A DNA stretch of 64,000 nt from NCBI GenBank assembly GCA_015075515.1, contig JABTUE010000001.1, forward strand, positions 930,001 through 994,000, read 5' to 3'. This DNA is from Planctomycetota bacterium (GTDB taxonomy: Bacteria; Planctomycetota; UBA8742; UBA2392). The position numbers were made by a program, and so were the translations under genes. Shown in pieces: positions 49,296 to 58,848 of this stretch. The notes beneath the pieces are model-generated. The model was not told where the DNA came from. It did no database searches and saw nothing but the letters and a program-made list of their open reading frames with translations. The stretch's first letter is position 1, and each line of letters opens with the position of its first letter.

Positions 49296-51704
49296 GTGTC
49301 CGCCCTGGCCCCCCATCCGCGTTCACGTAAACCGCTTCTGTGGCTGGTGTTGCTGCTGTTTGTCCTGACCGGCGCGGGGGTGGGGTGGCTGCTGGCACTC
49401 CCGGCTCAGGGCCGGCCGATTCGCCCCCAGCCCGAGCCTGAACAGCCGGGCCTGCTTGTCGTGAATCGGCCGGTCCCGCCGCCGGCGGGAATCACCCCGT
49501 TGCCCCCGCCGCCGGCTGAGGATCCTCCGCCACCGCCCAAAGTGTTGCCGGAAATTACCCTGCCTCCCCTGACGCGCTTTCGGCGCCTGGTTCTTGAGGC
49601 CGACACAGTGTTGGAGCTGGCGCACCCCGACACCCGCGCCAACGCCGCGCGCGTGGAGCATCTGGACGCCACGCTGCGCGCGCTGGATTCGCGCTTTGCG
49701 CCGCTGTCGGCGGCACTGCGCGAAGGCGACATTTCACCCGCCGAGTGGGACATGCTGGTGGAGGAGGGCATCCGCCAATTCCGCCGCCCCGACGTGGCCA
49801 CCGAAGCCCACCGCATCGAGCGCAGTCCCCGTGTGGCAATCTGGCTGCGCCAGGGTGCGCGCCTGCCGCCGGGCGAAAACGAGGCACCGCCGGGCGTGAG
49901 CATCCCCCTGGGTCGCCGGCTGCAGGAGGCCGTAAGCGCCGAGACCGCAGGCCGCTGGCTGGAGGCCATGGAGTCCGAATACGGCCGCACGGATTTCGGC
50001 GCCGCACCGGCCAACCTGCCCTTTGACATCGTGATCTTCGGCAGCGCGTTTGAGTACCAGGAATATTCGCGCAAGCGGCTGGGGTTGAATGTGCCCGCCT
50101 GGTCGGCGGGTTTTTACAGCAGTGTCTGGGATGTTGCCTGCACCCCGATCCTGGAGACCACCAGCCTGGCCGAGGTGCTGCGCCACGAGATGTTCCACGG
50201 CCTGCAGGCGCACCTGGCGCCCCAGAGCCTGCTGGTTCCCTGGTTTGCCGAGGGCAGCGCGGAATGGCTGGACAAGGCCCCGCCCCAGGGCGGCAAGCCG
50301 CGAACGCACCGCGATTTCGCGTCGGCCGCGGCGGGGTATCTGGCCACGCTGGTGGACCAGGGCTATGTGTTGAATCTGCGCGAGTTTCTGGCGCTGGACG
50401 TGCCGGCATTTTATGCCCGGCCCGAACTGCACTATCTGCTGGCCTATTGCTTTGTGGATTTTCTGAGGGCCGAAGAAGACCTGCGCGAGGTGTACTTTCG
50501 GTTCTGGAAGCTGATGGTCGAAGGTGCCACCGCCCAGAACGCCTTTGACCGCAGTTTCGGCCTGCTGGATCTGGACGACTTGCAGCGCCGCTTTCTGGCC
50601 CGGCTGCGCGCAAGCCCGCGCAACAGCCGCGCCCCGCGCTTTACACACGACGGTGCGCCCGAATTCTTTGACCGCATGCCCGCGCGTCTGGAGGGTCATG
50701 CCGCACCCGCGGCCGAGGGCAAAATCAGCGACGCCTGGTACGAAATCCTGGGCAAGCTCGAGGCCGCGGGCTTCAGTGTGCCGTCCACAACCTATCTGCG
50801 CGGCAGCTACGACCGTGTGGTGATCGCCATTGACCACACCGAGAGCATGGACCAGCGCATGGACCCCAAGTTGTTTGACCACGACGCGCTGGGGCGCTGG
50901 CTGTTTTCCATGCGTTACGCCGGCACGCTGTCGCTCAAGCGCGCCACGCCGGCGGGCGACAACGAGGAAGAAGTGCCGCCGGCCGTACTGATGACACTGG
51001 TGGATGCCGTGCTGACCGGCCGGACAGAAGCATTTGTGGCGGCCTCGGGCATCAAGATCGGACCCGAGGTCGAAAAGGACATCCGCACCAACTGGGAACG
51101 CTCCGATCTGCAGGGCCGCGTACTGGAACACTACAGGCGGCGCGAACTGGCGCGCATCACTGCCGAGAGCATCCTGTGGTACTGGGCTACCCGCCAGACC
51201 GAAGCCGACGTGACCGTTGCGGACTTTCACGTCGCGGTCCAGACCAGGTCGCTCAAGGCCGCGTTCCGCACCAAGGGCCAGGTCTCTCAACGTACCCCGG
51301 TGCAGGATCTGTTCCGTGAACTGGAACAGCGCCATCGCGCGCCCGCCGGACTGTCTGGCGCCGACACCGACTGGTGGCAGGCACTGCAAACGGTGGTTGC
51401 CCAGGCCGCCGGCAGCGACGGCAAGCGCGTGGCCTGTTTGCTGTTTACCGACGGCCCCAACAGCACGGGCTTCTACGGCCACCTGGAAGCCGGCCGCAAC
51501 GACGAGATCTACATGCGCGACCAGCGCAACATGGCCCGTGCCTTTGCCGAATTGTGGAACGCCAGCGGGCTGGGCGGCGACGGCGCGACCAGCGTCATGC
51601 AACTGGTCGCCCTGCCCGGCGCCGAGGCCCAGGGGCTGGAAGAACTCACCGTGGCCTGTCCGCAGGCACGGCTGGATGCCTGGTGGCCACGTTTCAGGAA
51701 GTGA
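49296..51704 (+). CDS. Membrane-anchored gluzincin-like protease fused to a von Willebrand A-like domain
   Basis: An 802-residue protein starting at GTG 49296 with an N-terminal TM anchor (LLWLVLLLFVLTGAGVGWLLAL) and a Pro-rich linker. A metalloprotease region has HEMFH (H297, E298, H301) and a downstream WFAEGSAEWLD that supplies the third ligand, as in the M_MA-type (gluzincin) peptidases. From residue 505, YDRVVIAIDHTESMDQRM contains a MIDAS-like D513-x-T-x-S and is probably a divergent vWA domain, with VACLLFTDGPN later. I know no standard family with this order. Its stop overlaps that of the oxidoreductase by 11 nt. Confidence 0.72.
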   Translation: MSALAPHPRSRKPLLWLVLLLFVLTGAGVGWLLALPAQGRPIRPQPEPEQPGLLVVNRPVPPPAGITPLPPPPAEDPPPPPKVLPEITLPPLTRFRRLVLEADTVLELAHPDTRANAARVEHLDATLRALDSRFAPLSAALREGDISPAEWDMLVEEGIRQFRRPDVATEAHRIERSPRVAIWLRQGARLPPGENEAPPGVSIPLGRRLQEAVSAETAGRWLEAMESEYGRTDFGAAPANLPFDIVIFGSAFEYQEYSRKRLGLNVPAWSAGFYSSVWDVACTPILETTSLAEVLRHEMFHGLQAHLAPQSLLVPWFAEGSAEWLDKAPPQGGKPRTHRDFASAAAGYLATLVDQGYVLNLREFLALDVPAFYARPELHYLLAYCFVDFLRAEEDLREVYFRFWKLMVEGATAQNAFDRSFGLLDLDDLQRRFLARLRASPRNSRAPRFTHDGAPEFFDRMPARLEGHAAPAAEGKISDAWYEILGKLEAAGFSVPSTTYLRGSYDRVVIAIDHTESMDQRMDPKLFDHDALGRWLFSMRYAGTLSLKRATPAGDNEEEVPPAVLMTLVDAVLTGRTEAFVAASGIKIGPEVEKDIRTNWERSDLQGRVLEHYRRRELARITAESILWYWATRQTEADVTVADFHVAVQTRSLKAAFRTKGQVSQRTPVQDLFRELEQRHRAPAGLSGADTDWWQALQTVVAQAAGSDGKRVACLLFTDGPNSTGFYGHLEAGRNDEIYMRDQRNMARAFAELWNASGLGGDGATSVMQLVALPGAEAQGLEELTVACPQARLDAWWPRFRK

Positions 51705-54552
51705 GCCAGGCCGCGGCCTGCGGCGCCAGCGGACGGTTCAGCCAGGCAATGCGCCGCAGCTTGCCCGTGCCGTGCACCGGGCGACACTGCGCCTTCCACT
51801 GCAGGTAAACGTCGTAGGCCTTGTTCGTGTCGGCCACCACGTCGCCGTAGCGGTCTTCGGGCCTGGCCTTTTCGACCCGTACTTTCTGAAGCCAGCAATT
51901 GGCGCCGCTGATCGGGTCGGGGTGAATCGGCGCCGCAGCGTTCTGGTGCACGCCCCCGGCCTCCCAGAAGATGCGCCGGGTGTCGGGGTCGTTGCTTTCA
52001 AAGGGCGTAATGCCGCGCAGTTTGCGCATGCGCCACCGGCCGGGCGCTTCCTCTTTGATATCCACCTCGTTGGCGCTGAAGCGATTGGATTTGGGGTCGC
52101 CGGGCCGGCGCCACCGGCCGATGTGATGGCTGCACGCGCACACGCCCGGTTTCATGGCCTCGGTGGCCCAGACGCGGTCCACAAACCAGCCAATCTCCGT
52201 GTTTACTCGCACGAGTTCGCCGTTGCGCAGGCCCAACTTCTCCAGGTCCTGCGGGTTCATCCACATCGGGTTGGTGTTGCTGATTTCGTTCAACCATTTG
52301 GCGGCGCCGGTGCGCGTGTGGATCAGCGTGGGCAGCCGGAACGTCGGCACCAGCACCATTTCGCCCCTGGCGGCGTCAATCTGGCTGGGATGCACATGGC
52401 TGGCAATGAAGTGCGGCAGGGTGTGGTCAGGCCAGCCGTGATCCTTCATGGACTTGGACCAGATTTCGAGCTTGCGGCTGGGTGTCGGAAAGCCGGCGTG
52501 GATCCTGTCGCCAATCTTCACGCCCACGGGTTTGCCGGCAGCGTCAAAGGCCAGACCGAAGTCGTCCACGCGCGCGACGGCGGCCGGGTCAATTTCTTTG
52601 GCGTGCTGTTCGTACACGTGTGGCTTCACGCGGAAAGCACCCACGCGCTTCATGTAGGCCAGCGGCGTTTCGCCGTGCTTGTCGGCTTCTTCTTTCAGGC
52701 CGGGCACGCGGTCGAAGATGTGGCCGTAGTATTCGTCCACGCTGACGGGCCGGTTCGGGTCGGCGGGGCTGGCAAAGTGCCTGCGGATGCCGCGCGAGCC
52801 GTCGGGGTCAATCGCCCAGCTCAGATCAATCCAGAACTCGTCTTCTTCCCAGACCTCGCCGGGGTTGGCCTCGTAGGTGCGCTTGATGGTCTTGCCTTCG
52901 CGTTCAGCCACCACGCGCAGCACGGGCTGGCGGAAGGCGACCCAGACGCCGCTGTCTATTTCATAGCTGTTGATGTCGTGGCGTTCGCTGGCATGGCCCA
53001 TCGGCAGCACATAGTCGGCGAAGTAGGCCGTTTCGTTCCACGTTGGTGTCAGGGCAACGTGGCAGCCCACACGGTTTTCGTCGCGCAGCATCTCAATCCA
53101 CGAGAAGCCGTCGGGGTAGGTCCACACCGGGTTGAACACACGGGTGAAGTAAACGTCTATCTTCTGTTGCTTCTCGCGCAGCAGGTGGGGCAGGCAGTGG
53201 GACATCTCGTATTGCGCGACGGACCACTCGTCGGGAAAGTTCAGCATGTTCCAGAACTTGTGTGCCGGTGGCGTGTCGAAGAACTCGGGTTTGAACTTGT
53301 TCCAGGCGCTGGGCAGGGTGCCGCCGGGGCGGCCCACACTGCCGGTCATGACGACCAGCAATTGCAGCGTGCGCGCCACCTGCCAGCCGCCCAGGTTGCC
53401 AATGCTGGCCGCGCGCCAGACGTGGGCCGCCAGTCTGCGCTCACAGCCGGCCACTAATTCATAGAGTTGCAGGATCTGCTGAACCGGAATGCGCGCTTCT
53501 TCGGCCGCGCGCTCAGGCGTGAAGTCTTTCCATTCATCCAGCAGCACCTGGACGAAGGTTTCCCAGGTTTGGGGCTTGTCGGCGTACTCGCTGGCCAGCA
53601 TTTCGCGCCAGTTGGTCCAGTCGCGGAACTGGCTGGTGTCGTAGCTACCGCGTTCCAGCATCAGGCGCGCAATCGCCAGAAAGATCGCGGCCTCGCTGCC
53701 TGGCTGGGTGGGCATCCAGACATCGGCCATGCTGGCCGTGTTGCTAAGGCGCGGGTCGAGCACCACAAGCTTCGCGCCCTTCATCACGCCTTCCATGATG
53801 CGCTGGGCGTGCGGGTTGAAGTAATGCCCACTTTCAAGGTGCGCGCTGACCAGCAGGATCAGCTTGGCGTTGGCGTGATCGGGCGAGGGCCGGTCGTACT
53901 TCATCCACAGGGAGTAACCGTGCCGCGCGCCCGCGCTGCAGATCGTGGTGTGGCTGTTGTGGCCGTCAATGCCCCAGCCATTGAGCACGCGGTCCATGTA
54001 GCCTTCGTGCCCGGGCCTGCCCACGTGGTAGATGACGTTGTTCTGGCGCCCGGCATCAAAGGCCGCGCTGATCTTGCCGCCGATTTCTTTCAGCGCCTGC
54101 ACCCACGAGATGCGCTCGTATTTGCCCTCGCCGCGCGGGCCGCTGCGCCGCAGCGGGTAAAGAATGCGGTCCGGGTCATCCAACTGGTTTTTGGTCGCGG
54201 GGCCCTTGGCGCAGTTGCGCCCGCGCGAACCGGGGTGCAGGGGGTTGCCCTCGAGTTTGCGGACTTCGTGGGTTTCTTTGTCCACGTAGGCCAAAAGGCC
54301 GCAGGCGGCTTCGCAGTTAAAACAGGTGGTGGGGACAATGCTGTAGGCCCGCTTTTCGCGCAGCGGCCAGGCCTTGGCGTCGAGTTCTTCCCAGTGCGCC
54401 CATTTTTCGGGCGGCGGAAACGCCGAAAGCGGGAACGGCTCGGTGCGGATGCCGTTGGTCTGCGGCTGGGCGGCGAACTCTTGGCCCAGATCAGGAATCA
54501 GCCGCAGCTTGGCGGCGATACGTTCGATCAGGCTAAGGCGGGGTTTACCCAT
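51694..54552 (-). CDS. Molybdopterin oxidoreductase catalytic subunit
   Basis: A 952-residue DMSO-reductase-superfamily enzyme. An N-terminal [4Fe-4S] site is C77-x2-C80-x3-C84-x29-C114 (TTCFNCEAACG, NCAKG). The proposed Mo ligand is C205 in HTTICSAGAR. The late domain contains the molybdopterin-dinucleotide-binding motif LVPTFRLPTLIHTRT and NPQDLEKLGLRNGELVRV. No Tat (RR) or Sec signal is seen, so the subunit is probably cytoplasmic-facing, unlike most polysulfide or nitrate-type relatives. The start at 54552 is preferred over a longer frame. The upstream gene encodes its Fe-S/membrane partner. The substrate may be a sulfur compound or an unknown acceptor. Confidence 0.88.
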   Translation of the reverse strand: MGKPRLSLIERIAAKLRLIPDLGQEFAAQPQTNGIRTEPFPLSAFPPPEKWAHWEELDAKAWPLREKRAYSIVPTTCFNCEAACGLLAYVDKETHEVRKLEGNPLHPGSRGRNCAKGPATKNQLDDPDRILYPLRRSGPRGEGKYERISWVQALKEIGGKISAAFDAGRQNNVIYHVGRPGHEGYMDRVLNGWGIDGHNSHTTICSAGARHGYSLWMKYDRPSPDHANAKLILLVSAHLESGHYFNPHAQRIMEGVMKGAKLVVLDPRLSNTASMADVWMPTQPGSEAAIFLAIARLMLERGSYDTSQFRDWTNWREMLASEYADKPQTWETFVQVLLDEWKDFTPERAAEEARIPVQQILQLYELVAGCERRLAAHVWRAASIGNLGGWQVARTLQLLVVMTGSVGRPGGTLPSAWNKFKPEFFDTPPAHKFWNMLNFPDEWSVAQYEMSHCLPHLLREKQQKIDVYFTRVFNPVWTYPDGFSWIEMLRDENRVGCHVALTPTWNETAYFADYVLPMGHASERHDINSYEIDSGVWVAFRQPVLRVVAEREGKTIKRTYEANPGEVWEEDEFWIDLSWAIDPDGSRGIRRHFASPADPNRPVSVDEYYGHIFDRVPGLKEEADKHGETPLAYMKRVGAFRVKPHVYEQHAKEIDPAAVARVDDFGLAFDAAGKPVGVKIGDRIHAGFPTPSRKLEIWSKSMKDHGWPDHTLPHFIASHVHPSQIDAARGEMVLVPTFRLPTLIHTRTGAAKWLNEISNTNPMWMNPQDLEKLGLRNGELVRVNTEIGWFVDRVWATEAMKPGVCACSHHIGRWRRPGDPKSNRFSANEVDIKEEAPGRWRMRKLRGITPFESNDPDTRRIFWEAGGVHQNAAAPIHPDPISGANCWLQKVRVEKARPEDRYGDVVADTNKAYDVYLQWKAQCRPVHGTGKLRRIAWLNRPLAPQAAAWLTS

Positions 54553-54571
54553 GATTGAACCGCCATTTGGT

Positions 54572-54637
54572 CCACAGATACACACAGATGAACGCAGATA
54601 TCTGCATTGATCTGTGTGAATCCGTGTTTATCTGTGG
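54572..54637. repeat. Three-tier CACAGAT palindromic repeat
   Basis: CCACAGATA (54572-54580) pairs with TATCTGTGG (54629-54637); ACACAGAT (54582-54589) with ATCTGTGT (54610-54617); and the centre GCAGATATCTGC (54594-54605) is a perfect palindrome. It lies in the 96-nt gap between the ferredoxin-NrfD gene and the oxidoreductase gene. Its form matches CACAGAT-type dispersed repeats. Confidence 0.6.
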
Positions 54638-54648
54638 GCTCACTGTAG

Positions 54649-56250
54649 TCATGTGTTTGAGCGTTTCTGCGGCAGGTACACCCACAGGTACTCGGTGACC
54701 GCCATGCCGAGGAACATGGCAATCGCCGCGAACACGGCACCGGTTTTGCCCAGTGCCAATAGCCCCAGTGGCGCGATGTGCCCGACCGCGATCACACCGC
54801 CGTAAAACCACTTGGCCGCGCGGCCGGTGCGCATGTCTTTGGCCGTGGCGCTGGCGTCCTGGGTGGCGTGTTTGCCGAATACCTCGGCGAAGATCACCGC
54901 CAGGCTGACCACCAGCGAAATGCCAAGGCCGATGCGCCCGTCCTGCCCGATCAAACACAGCACGCCAAAGCCCGCCAGCGGCGCGTGCACAAACATGTGC
55001 ACGATCAACGCCGGGCTTTGCCAGAAATCGCGGCCCTTGCACTGGCCGAACAGAAACGCCGTGTACACCGAGGCCGCCAGAGCAAGCCCCGCCATCGGCC
55101 AGGCCAGCCAGGGCAGAACCTGCCGCAGGCCCAGGGCGTGCACCACAATCCAGGCAGTGAGTATGGCGCCGAAGGCAGTAACAATGTACGCCCCGCGCAC
55201 CAGCCAGCTTGTCCAGTGCGGGCGCAGCAGCACGTACAGAAAACGTTTGGGTTGATCGAGGTCCTTGATCAGCAACGCGCCTGTGATGGCCAAAAAAACC
55301 AGCGCCGTGATCGGCAGGCCCAGTGTGTACAGGCCGCTTACGGGCGCACCTTTCGGCCCGATGCCCAGTTGCGGCAAGATGTACGCCAGCGCCGTCATCA
55401 GCGCGCAGCCTGCGGCAATAGCCTTGGTCATGATGTAGGCCGCGACTTCCCAGCCCCATTGCACGCCTTTGTCGGGCGCGTCGTAGGCCCGGCGCACTTT
55501 TTCGCCGCCGCTGGCTTTCTCAAGTTCGCGCAGCAGGCCGTCGAGTTGTTCGGCGGGCGCCTCGGCGCGGGTGGCTTGGGCTTTGCGCACGATGCCGATC
55601 AGGTCGAACTGCTTGGCGTCAGCCCCTGCGTGATGGCCCACGCCCCGGGTTTGGTCCGACCACACGGTGGTTTCGGGAACACTCGTGGCGGAAGGGTTGA
55701 GCGCGGCCTGGTCGCCTTCAATGTAATAGACCTGCGGGCCGGTGCCCTTTTCGGGCTTGCGCACGGTGGCGGGCTGTTTGGCGATCAGGCGAGAGACATC
55801 GGAGTTCGGGTCTTCTACATCGCCGAAGTGAATCGCCTGTTCCGGGCAGATGTTCACGCAACTGGGGTTGAGCCCCTGGTCAATGCGATGGGCGCAGAAG
55901 TTGCACTTGGCGGCGGTGTGAGTGTTGGGATCAATGTAAAGGGCATCGTAGGGGCAGGCCTGGGTGCAGCTTTTGCAGCCGATACAGCGCCGGTTGTCGA
56001 AATCCACAATTCCGTCGGCGCGATGGAACAGCGCCGTGGTCGGGCAGATGGTGACGCAGGGCGCGTCTTTGCAGTGATTACAGCGGGTGACCTGAAAGTT
56101 GCGGCTGACATTCGGGTAGTTGCCGCGTTCGATGTACTTGACCCAGGTGCGGTTGACGCCGATCGGCACCAGGTGCTCGGCCTTGCACGCGACGGTGCAG
56201 GCGTGGCAGCCGATGCACACGCGGTTGTCTATGACGAAGCCGTATTGCAT
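54649..56250 (-). CDS. 4x[4Fe-4S] ferredoxin fused to NrfD-type quinone-reactive membrane subunit
   Basis: A 533-residue fusion. Residues 1-155 are an electron-transfer domain with four Cys quartets for [4Fe-4S] clusters (CIGCHACTVAC at 12-22, CNHCKDAPCVTIC, CIGCKSCTQAC, CNFCAHRIDQGLNPSCVNIC). About residue 280 onward is a polytopic NrfD/PsrC domain of about eight helices (e.g. LYTLGLPITALVFLAITGALLI, AYIVTAFGAILTAWIVVHALG). It links the menaquinol pool to the Mo enzyme downstream. In most relatives these are two genes. It is 56 nt downstream of the histidine kinase gene on the same strand. Confidence 0.9.
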   Translation of the reverse strand: MQYGFVIDNRVCIGCHACTVACKAEHLVPIGVNRTWVKYIERGNYPNVSRNFQVTRCNHCKDAPCVTICPTTALFHRADGIVDFDNRRCIGCKSCTQACPYDALYIDPNTHTAAKCNFCAHRIDQGLNPSCVNICPEQAIHFGDVEDPNSDVSRLIAKQPATVRKPEKGTGPQVYYIEGDQAALNPSATSVPETTVWSDQTRGVGHHAGADAKQFDLIGIVRKAQATRAEAPAEQLDGLLRELEKASGGEKVRRAYDAPDKGVQWGWEVAAYIMTKAIAAGCALMTALAYILPQLGIGPKGAPVSGLYTLGLPITALVFLAITGALLIKDLDQPKRFLYVLLRPHWTSWLVRGAYIVTAFGAILTAWIVVHALGLRQVLPWLAWPMAGLALAASVYTAFLFGQCKGRDFWQSPALIVHMFVHAPLAGFGVLCLIGQDGRIGLGISLVVSLAVIFAEVFGKHATQDASATAKDMRTGRAAKWFYGGVIAVGHIAPLGLLALGKTGAVFAAIAMFLGMAVTEYLWVYLPQKRSNT

Positions 56251-56306
56251 GGGTGCGCATCGTCGCCGCGTGCCGTGGCGGCGTCAACGTGCAAGGCGGG
56301 CCGGTA

Positions 56307-58079
56307 TCAGGCAGCGGGCAACACCAGCTCAAAGCAGGCCCCGGGCGCGATTCCCGGCACATGGCGCAGGTCGCCGCCCATGGCGCGGGCCAGCCCGCGG
56401 CACAGGCTGAGTCCGAGGCCCACACCGGGGGCCGAGTTGGCCGCAGCCTGGGCACTTTTGCGGAAGGGTTTGAACAGGCGCACGGCGGTTTCGGCGTCAA
56501 TGCCGGGGCCGAAGTCGCGCACGCGGATGACCATGCTGCCGTTATCGCGCGCGACGGTGAGTTCAACGCGGTGGTCGGCGGCTGCGGCGGCGTACTTGCA
56601 GGCGTTATCCACAAGATTGAACAGGATGCGTTCAACAGCGGCCGGATCCACGCGCACCGTGCTGTCGGCGGCATCAGGCGAAATCGTGACGGCAAGTTCC
56701 ATGCGCGTCTGCCTGGCACGCTCGCGCAGTGTCGCGGCGACGCGGTCCACCAGAGTGTGCACGGAAATGGTTTCGGCGCGGTCGCGGGAACGGCCTCGTT
56801 CCAGGCGCGCGTAGCTGAGCACGTTTTCGACCAGGTGCGACAGGCGTACGGCCTCGGCGTGCATGGTGTCCAGGTACTGGCTGCGGCTGGTGTCGTCCTT
56901 GACCCGGCCGGTGGCCAGCAGTTCGGTGTACATGCGCAGTGTGGTCAGGGGCGTGCGCAGTTCGTGTGTGACGGCGGAAACAAAATCGGCCCGGCGTTCG
57001 CTCAGGCTTACCGTGCTGCGCAGTACCAGGCCGACGGCCAACGCGGCCATCAGCACCGCACCCCAGGCCACCCACAACGCCAGCCGCACCGGTGATGCCT
57101 CGGCTTCGGTGGCCAGGCGCACCGTGCCGGGCTTCAGGCTGACCGGCAGCGACGCCAGCCGGTGCTCGGCGGCACTGTCGGCGCCAAGTGTCGGGGCAAA
57201 GGCGGGGTCAGGCAGGATGTCGCGGGCGGCACCGGCCAGGGCGGCCTGCACGCGCGGCCAGTCCAGTTCGCAGCCCTGGATGAAATCGCCGCCGTCAATG
57301 GTGACGAGCCGGGCCAGAAACAGACGCTGGCCCAGCCACATCGCGGTCATGGGGTGTTCGCGCACGACAATCGGGTTTTCAGCCGGTGCGGCGATTTCGT
57401 TCTGTTGCTGCTGGGTGTTGTAGCTTTCGTCCTTGCGCTTGCCGGCGATGCGCTTGGTGGCCTGGGCGCGCTTTTCGTATTCGGCACGGTTCTGCACGTG
57501 GTGCGCGGCCCAGGCATCGTCGGCAAACACCAGCTCGTTGGGCAGGCGGCTTTCGTTGCCCTTGCGGCGCGGCAGCAGCCGGCGCAGTTCGTCGGGCTTG
57601 AGCACGGCGCGCAGTTCGTCCAGCCGCCGGGCGCGAGCATCAATCTGTTCCGGCCTCAGATAACGGCTTTCCGCCAGGTCGCGCTTGTTGCCCACGGGTG
57701 CCTGGGGTGAGGTGAAGCTGTCGTCGGCGTGAATCTGGAAATGCAGCAGGATCAGATCATTTTCCAGCGTCAGCAATTGTGACGGCACCAGCACCTCGCC
57801 GCGTTCAAGTTCGCGGAACATGCGGGTGTAGGCGGCCTCGGCCGGATAGAACGGAAAGTACTCAAAATAGGGACGGGCGGCCTCGTCGGCGACCAGCGGC
57901 GCGACTTCGGCATCCATCTGCCACAGCGCGGCCCGCACGGCGTCGTCTTCGGCGCCGGCGCGGGCGGCGTCAGCGCGCTGGCGGTCAATTTGCAGCAGCA
58001 CATGGGTAGTGAACGCCATCGCGCCGCCCAGCACCGCCAGACAGGCCAGAAAGCTAAGCCAGGCATGCAGCGGCCTCAT
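56307..58079 (-). CDS. Membrane sensor histidine kinase
   Basis: A 590-residue sensor. TM1 is at residues 7-29, followed by a large extracytoplasmic sensor domain of about 300 residues of unknown family, and TM2 at 333-354. The cytoplasmic part has H372 in SAVTHELRTPL, an N-box (NLVDNACKYA), G1 (DFGPGID) and G2 (GVGLGLSLC). There is no HAMP domain. The stop of the response regulator gene overlaps its start by 4 nt (ATGA), so the two are one system. The Fe-S/NrfD gene follows 56 nt later, implying that the sensed signal relates to that oxidoreductase. Confidence 0.92.
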   Translation of the reverse strand: MRPLHAWLSFLACLAVLGGAMAFTTHVLLQIDRQRADAARAGAEDDAVRAALWQMDAEVAPLVADEAARPYFEYFPFYPAEAAYTRMFRELERGEVLVPSQLLTLENDLILLHFQIHADDSFTSPQAPVGNKRDLAESRYLRPEQIDARARRLDELRAVLKPDELRRLLPRRKGNESRLPNELVFADDAWAAHHVQNRAEYEKRAQATKRIAGKRKDESYNTQQQQNEIAAPAENPIVVREHPMTAMWLGQRLFLARLVTIDGGDFIQGCELDWPRVQAALAGAARDILPDPAFAPTLGADSAAEHRLASLPVSLKPGTVRLATEAEASPVRLALWVAWGAVLMAALAVGLVLRSTVSLSERRADFVSAVTHELRTPLTTLRMYTELLATGRVKDDTSRSQYLDTMHAEAVRLSHLVENVLSYARLERGRSRDRAETISVHTLVDRVAATLRERARQTRMELAVTISPDAADSTVRVDPAAVERILFNLVDNACKYAAAAADHRVELTVARDNGSMVIRVRDFGPGIDAETAVRLFKPFRKSAQAAANSAPGVGLGLSLCRGLARAMGGDLRHVPGIAPGACFELVLPAA

Positions 58080-58792
58080 GCGCGGCCCCCCAGCATGTAG
58101 CCCTTGCCGCGCACGGTCAGCAGAAATGCCGGCTGTTCGGCGTCGTCGCGCAGCTTTTCACGCAGACGCGCCACGTGCATGTCAATCGTGCGGGTGCTCA
58201 GGCCGCGCGGATCCAGCCGCCACACGCGCGCCAGGATCTCGTCGCGCGAAATGGCGCGGCCGGGGTTGGCCGCCAGATACCGGATCAGTTCGTGCTCGCG
58301 TTCGGAGAGTTCGGCGCGACCGCCATCGCCATAGCGCACCTCGCGGCGTTCCAGATCTATGGTGCCGGCGGGAAAGTCAATCTCGCGCACGTCCTGGGGG
58401 CGTTCGGCACTGCGGCGCATCACGGCCTCGACGCGGGCCAGCAGTTCGCTGACGCTGAAGGGCTTTACCACATAGTCGTCAGCGCCCAGTTTCAGGCCAG
58501 CCACGCGGTCCTTTTCCCCGCCCATGGCGGTCAGGATGATTACCGGCAGTGTCGGCCGCACCCGCCGCACTTCCTTGAGGATTTCCAGCCCCGGCATTCT
58601 GGGCAGGGCAAGATCCAGCAGTACAAGATCGCAGTCCACCTGCAGCGCGGCCTTCAGGCCGGCTTCGCCGTCGGCGGCGTCAAACAGCGCGTAACCGTCG
58701 GCACGCAGCGCGTCCATCAGCCCGCGGCGGATGGCGTGATCGTCTTCAATGACCAGGATGGTACGGGGCATGGGTTCTGTGGTTTCCAGCAT
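58076..58792 (-). CDS. OmpR/PhoB-type response regulator
   Basis: A 238-residue regulator. The receiver domain has D60 as phosphoacceptor (LVLLDLALP), DD at the N-terminus (VIEDD) and K in VVKPFS. The C-terminal winged-helix domain shows ELSEREHELIRYLAANPGRAISRDEILARVW and TIDMHVARLREKL, ending GKGYML. An alternative Met at 58771 trims seven residues. It is first in an apparent operon: regulator, kinase, ferredoxin-NrfD, Mo enzyme. Confidence 0.93.
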   Translation of the reverse strand: MLETTEPMPRTILVIEDDHAIRRGLMDALRADGYALFDAADGEAGLKAALQVDCDLVLLDLALPRMPGLEILKEVRRVRPTLPVIILTAMGGEKDRVAGLKLGADDYVVKPFSVSELLARVEAVMRRSAERPQDVREIDFPAGTIDLERREVRYGDGGRAELSEREHELIRYLAANPGRAISRDEILARVWRLDPRGLSTRTIDMHVARLREKLRDDAEQPAFLLTVRGKGYMLGGRA

Positions 58793-58798
58793 AACAAA

Positions 58799-58824
58799 AG
58801 GGGGCGCATCCCGACGCGCCCCCT
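58799..58824 (-). terminator. Intrinsic terminator of the vWA gene
   Basis: A 9-bp stem, AGGGGGCGC / GCGCCCCCT, with an 8-nt loop is followed on the minus strand by TTTTGTT, 25-50 nt past the stop at 58849. Confidence 0.65.
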
Positions 58825-58848
58825 TCCTGCAACGGTATGGCGAGAGCG

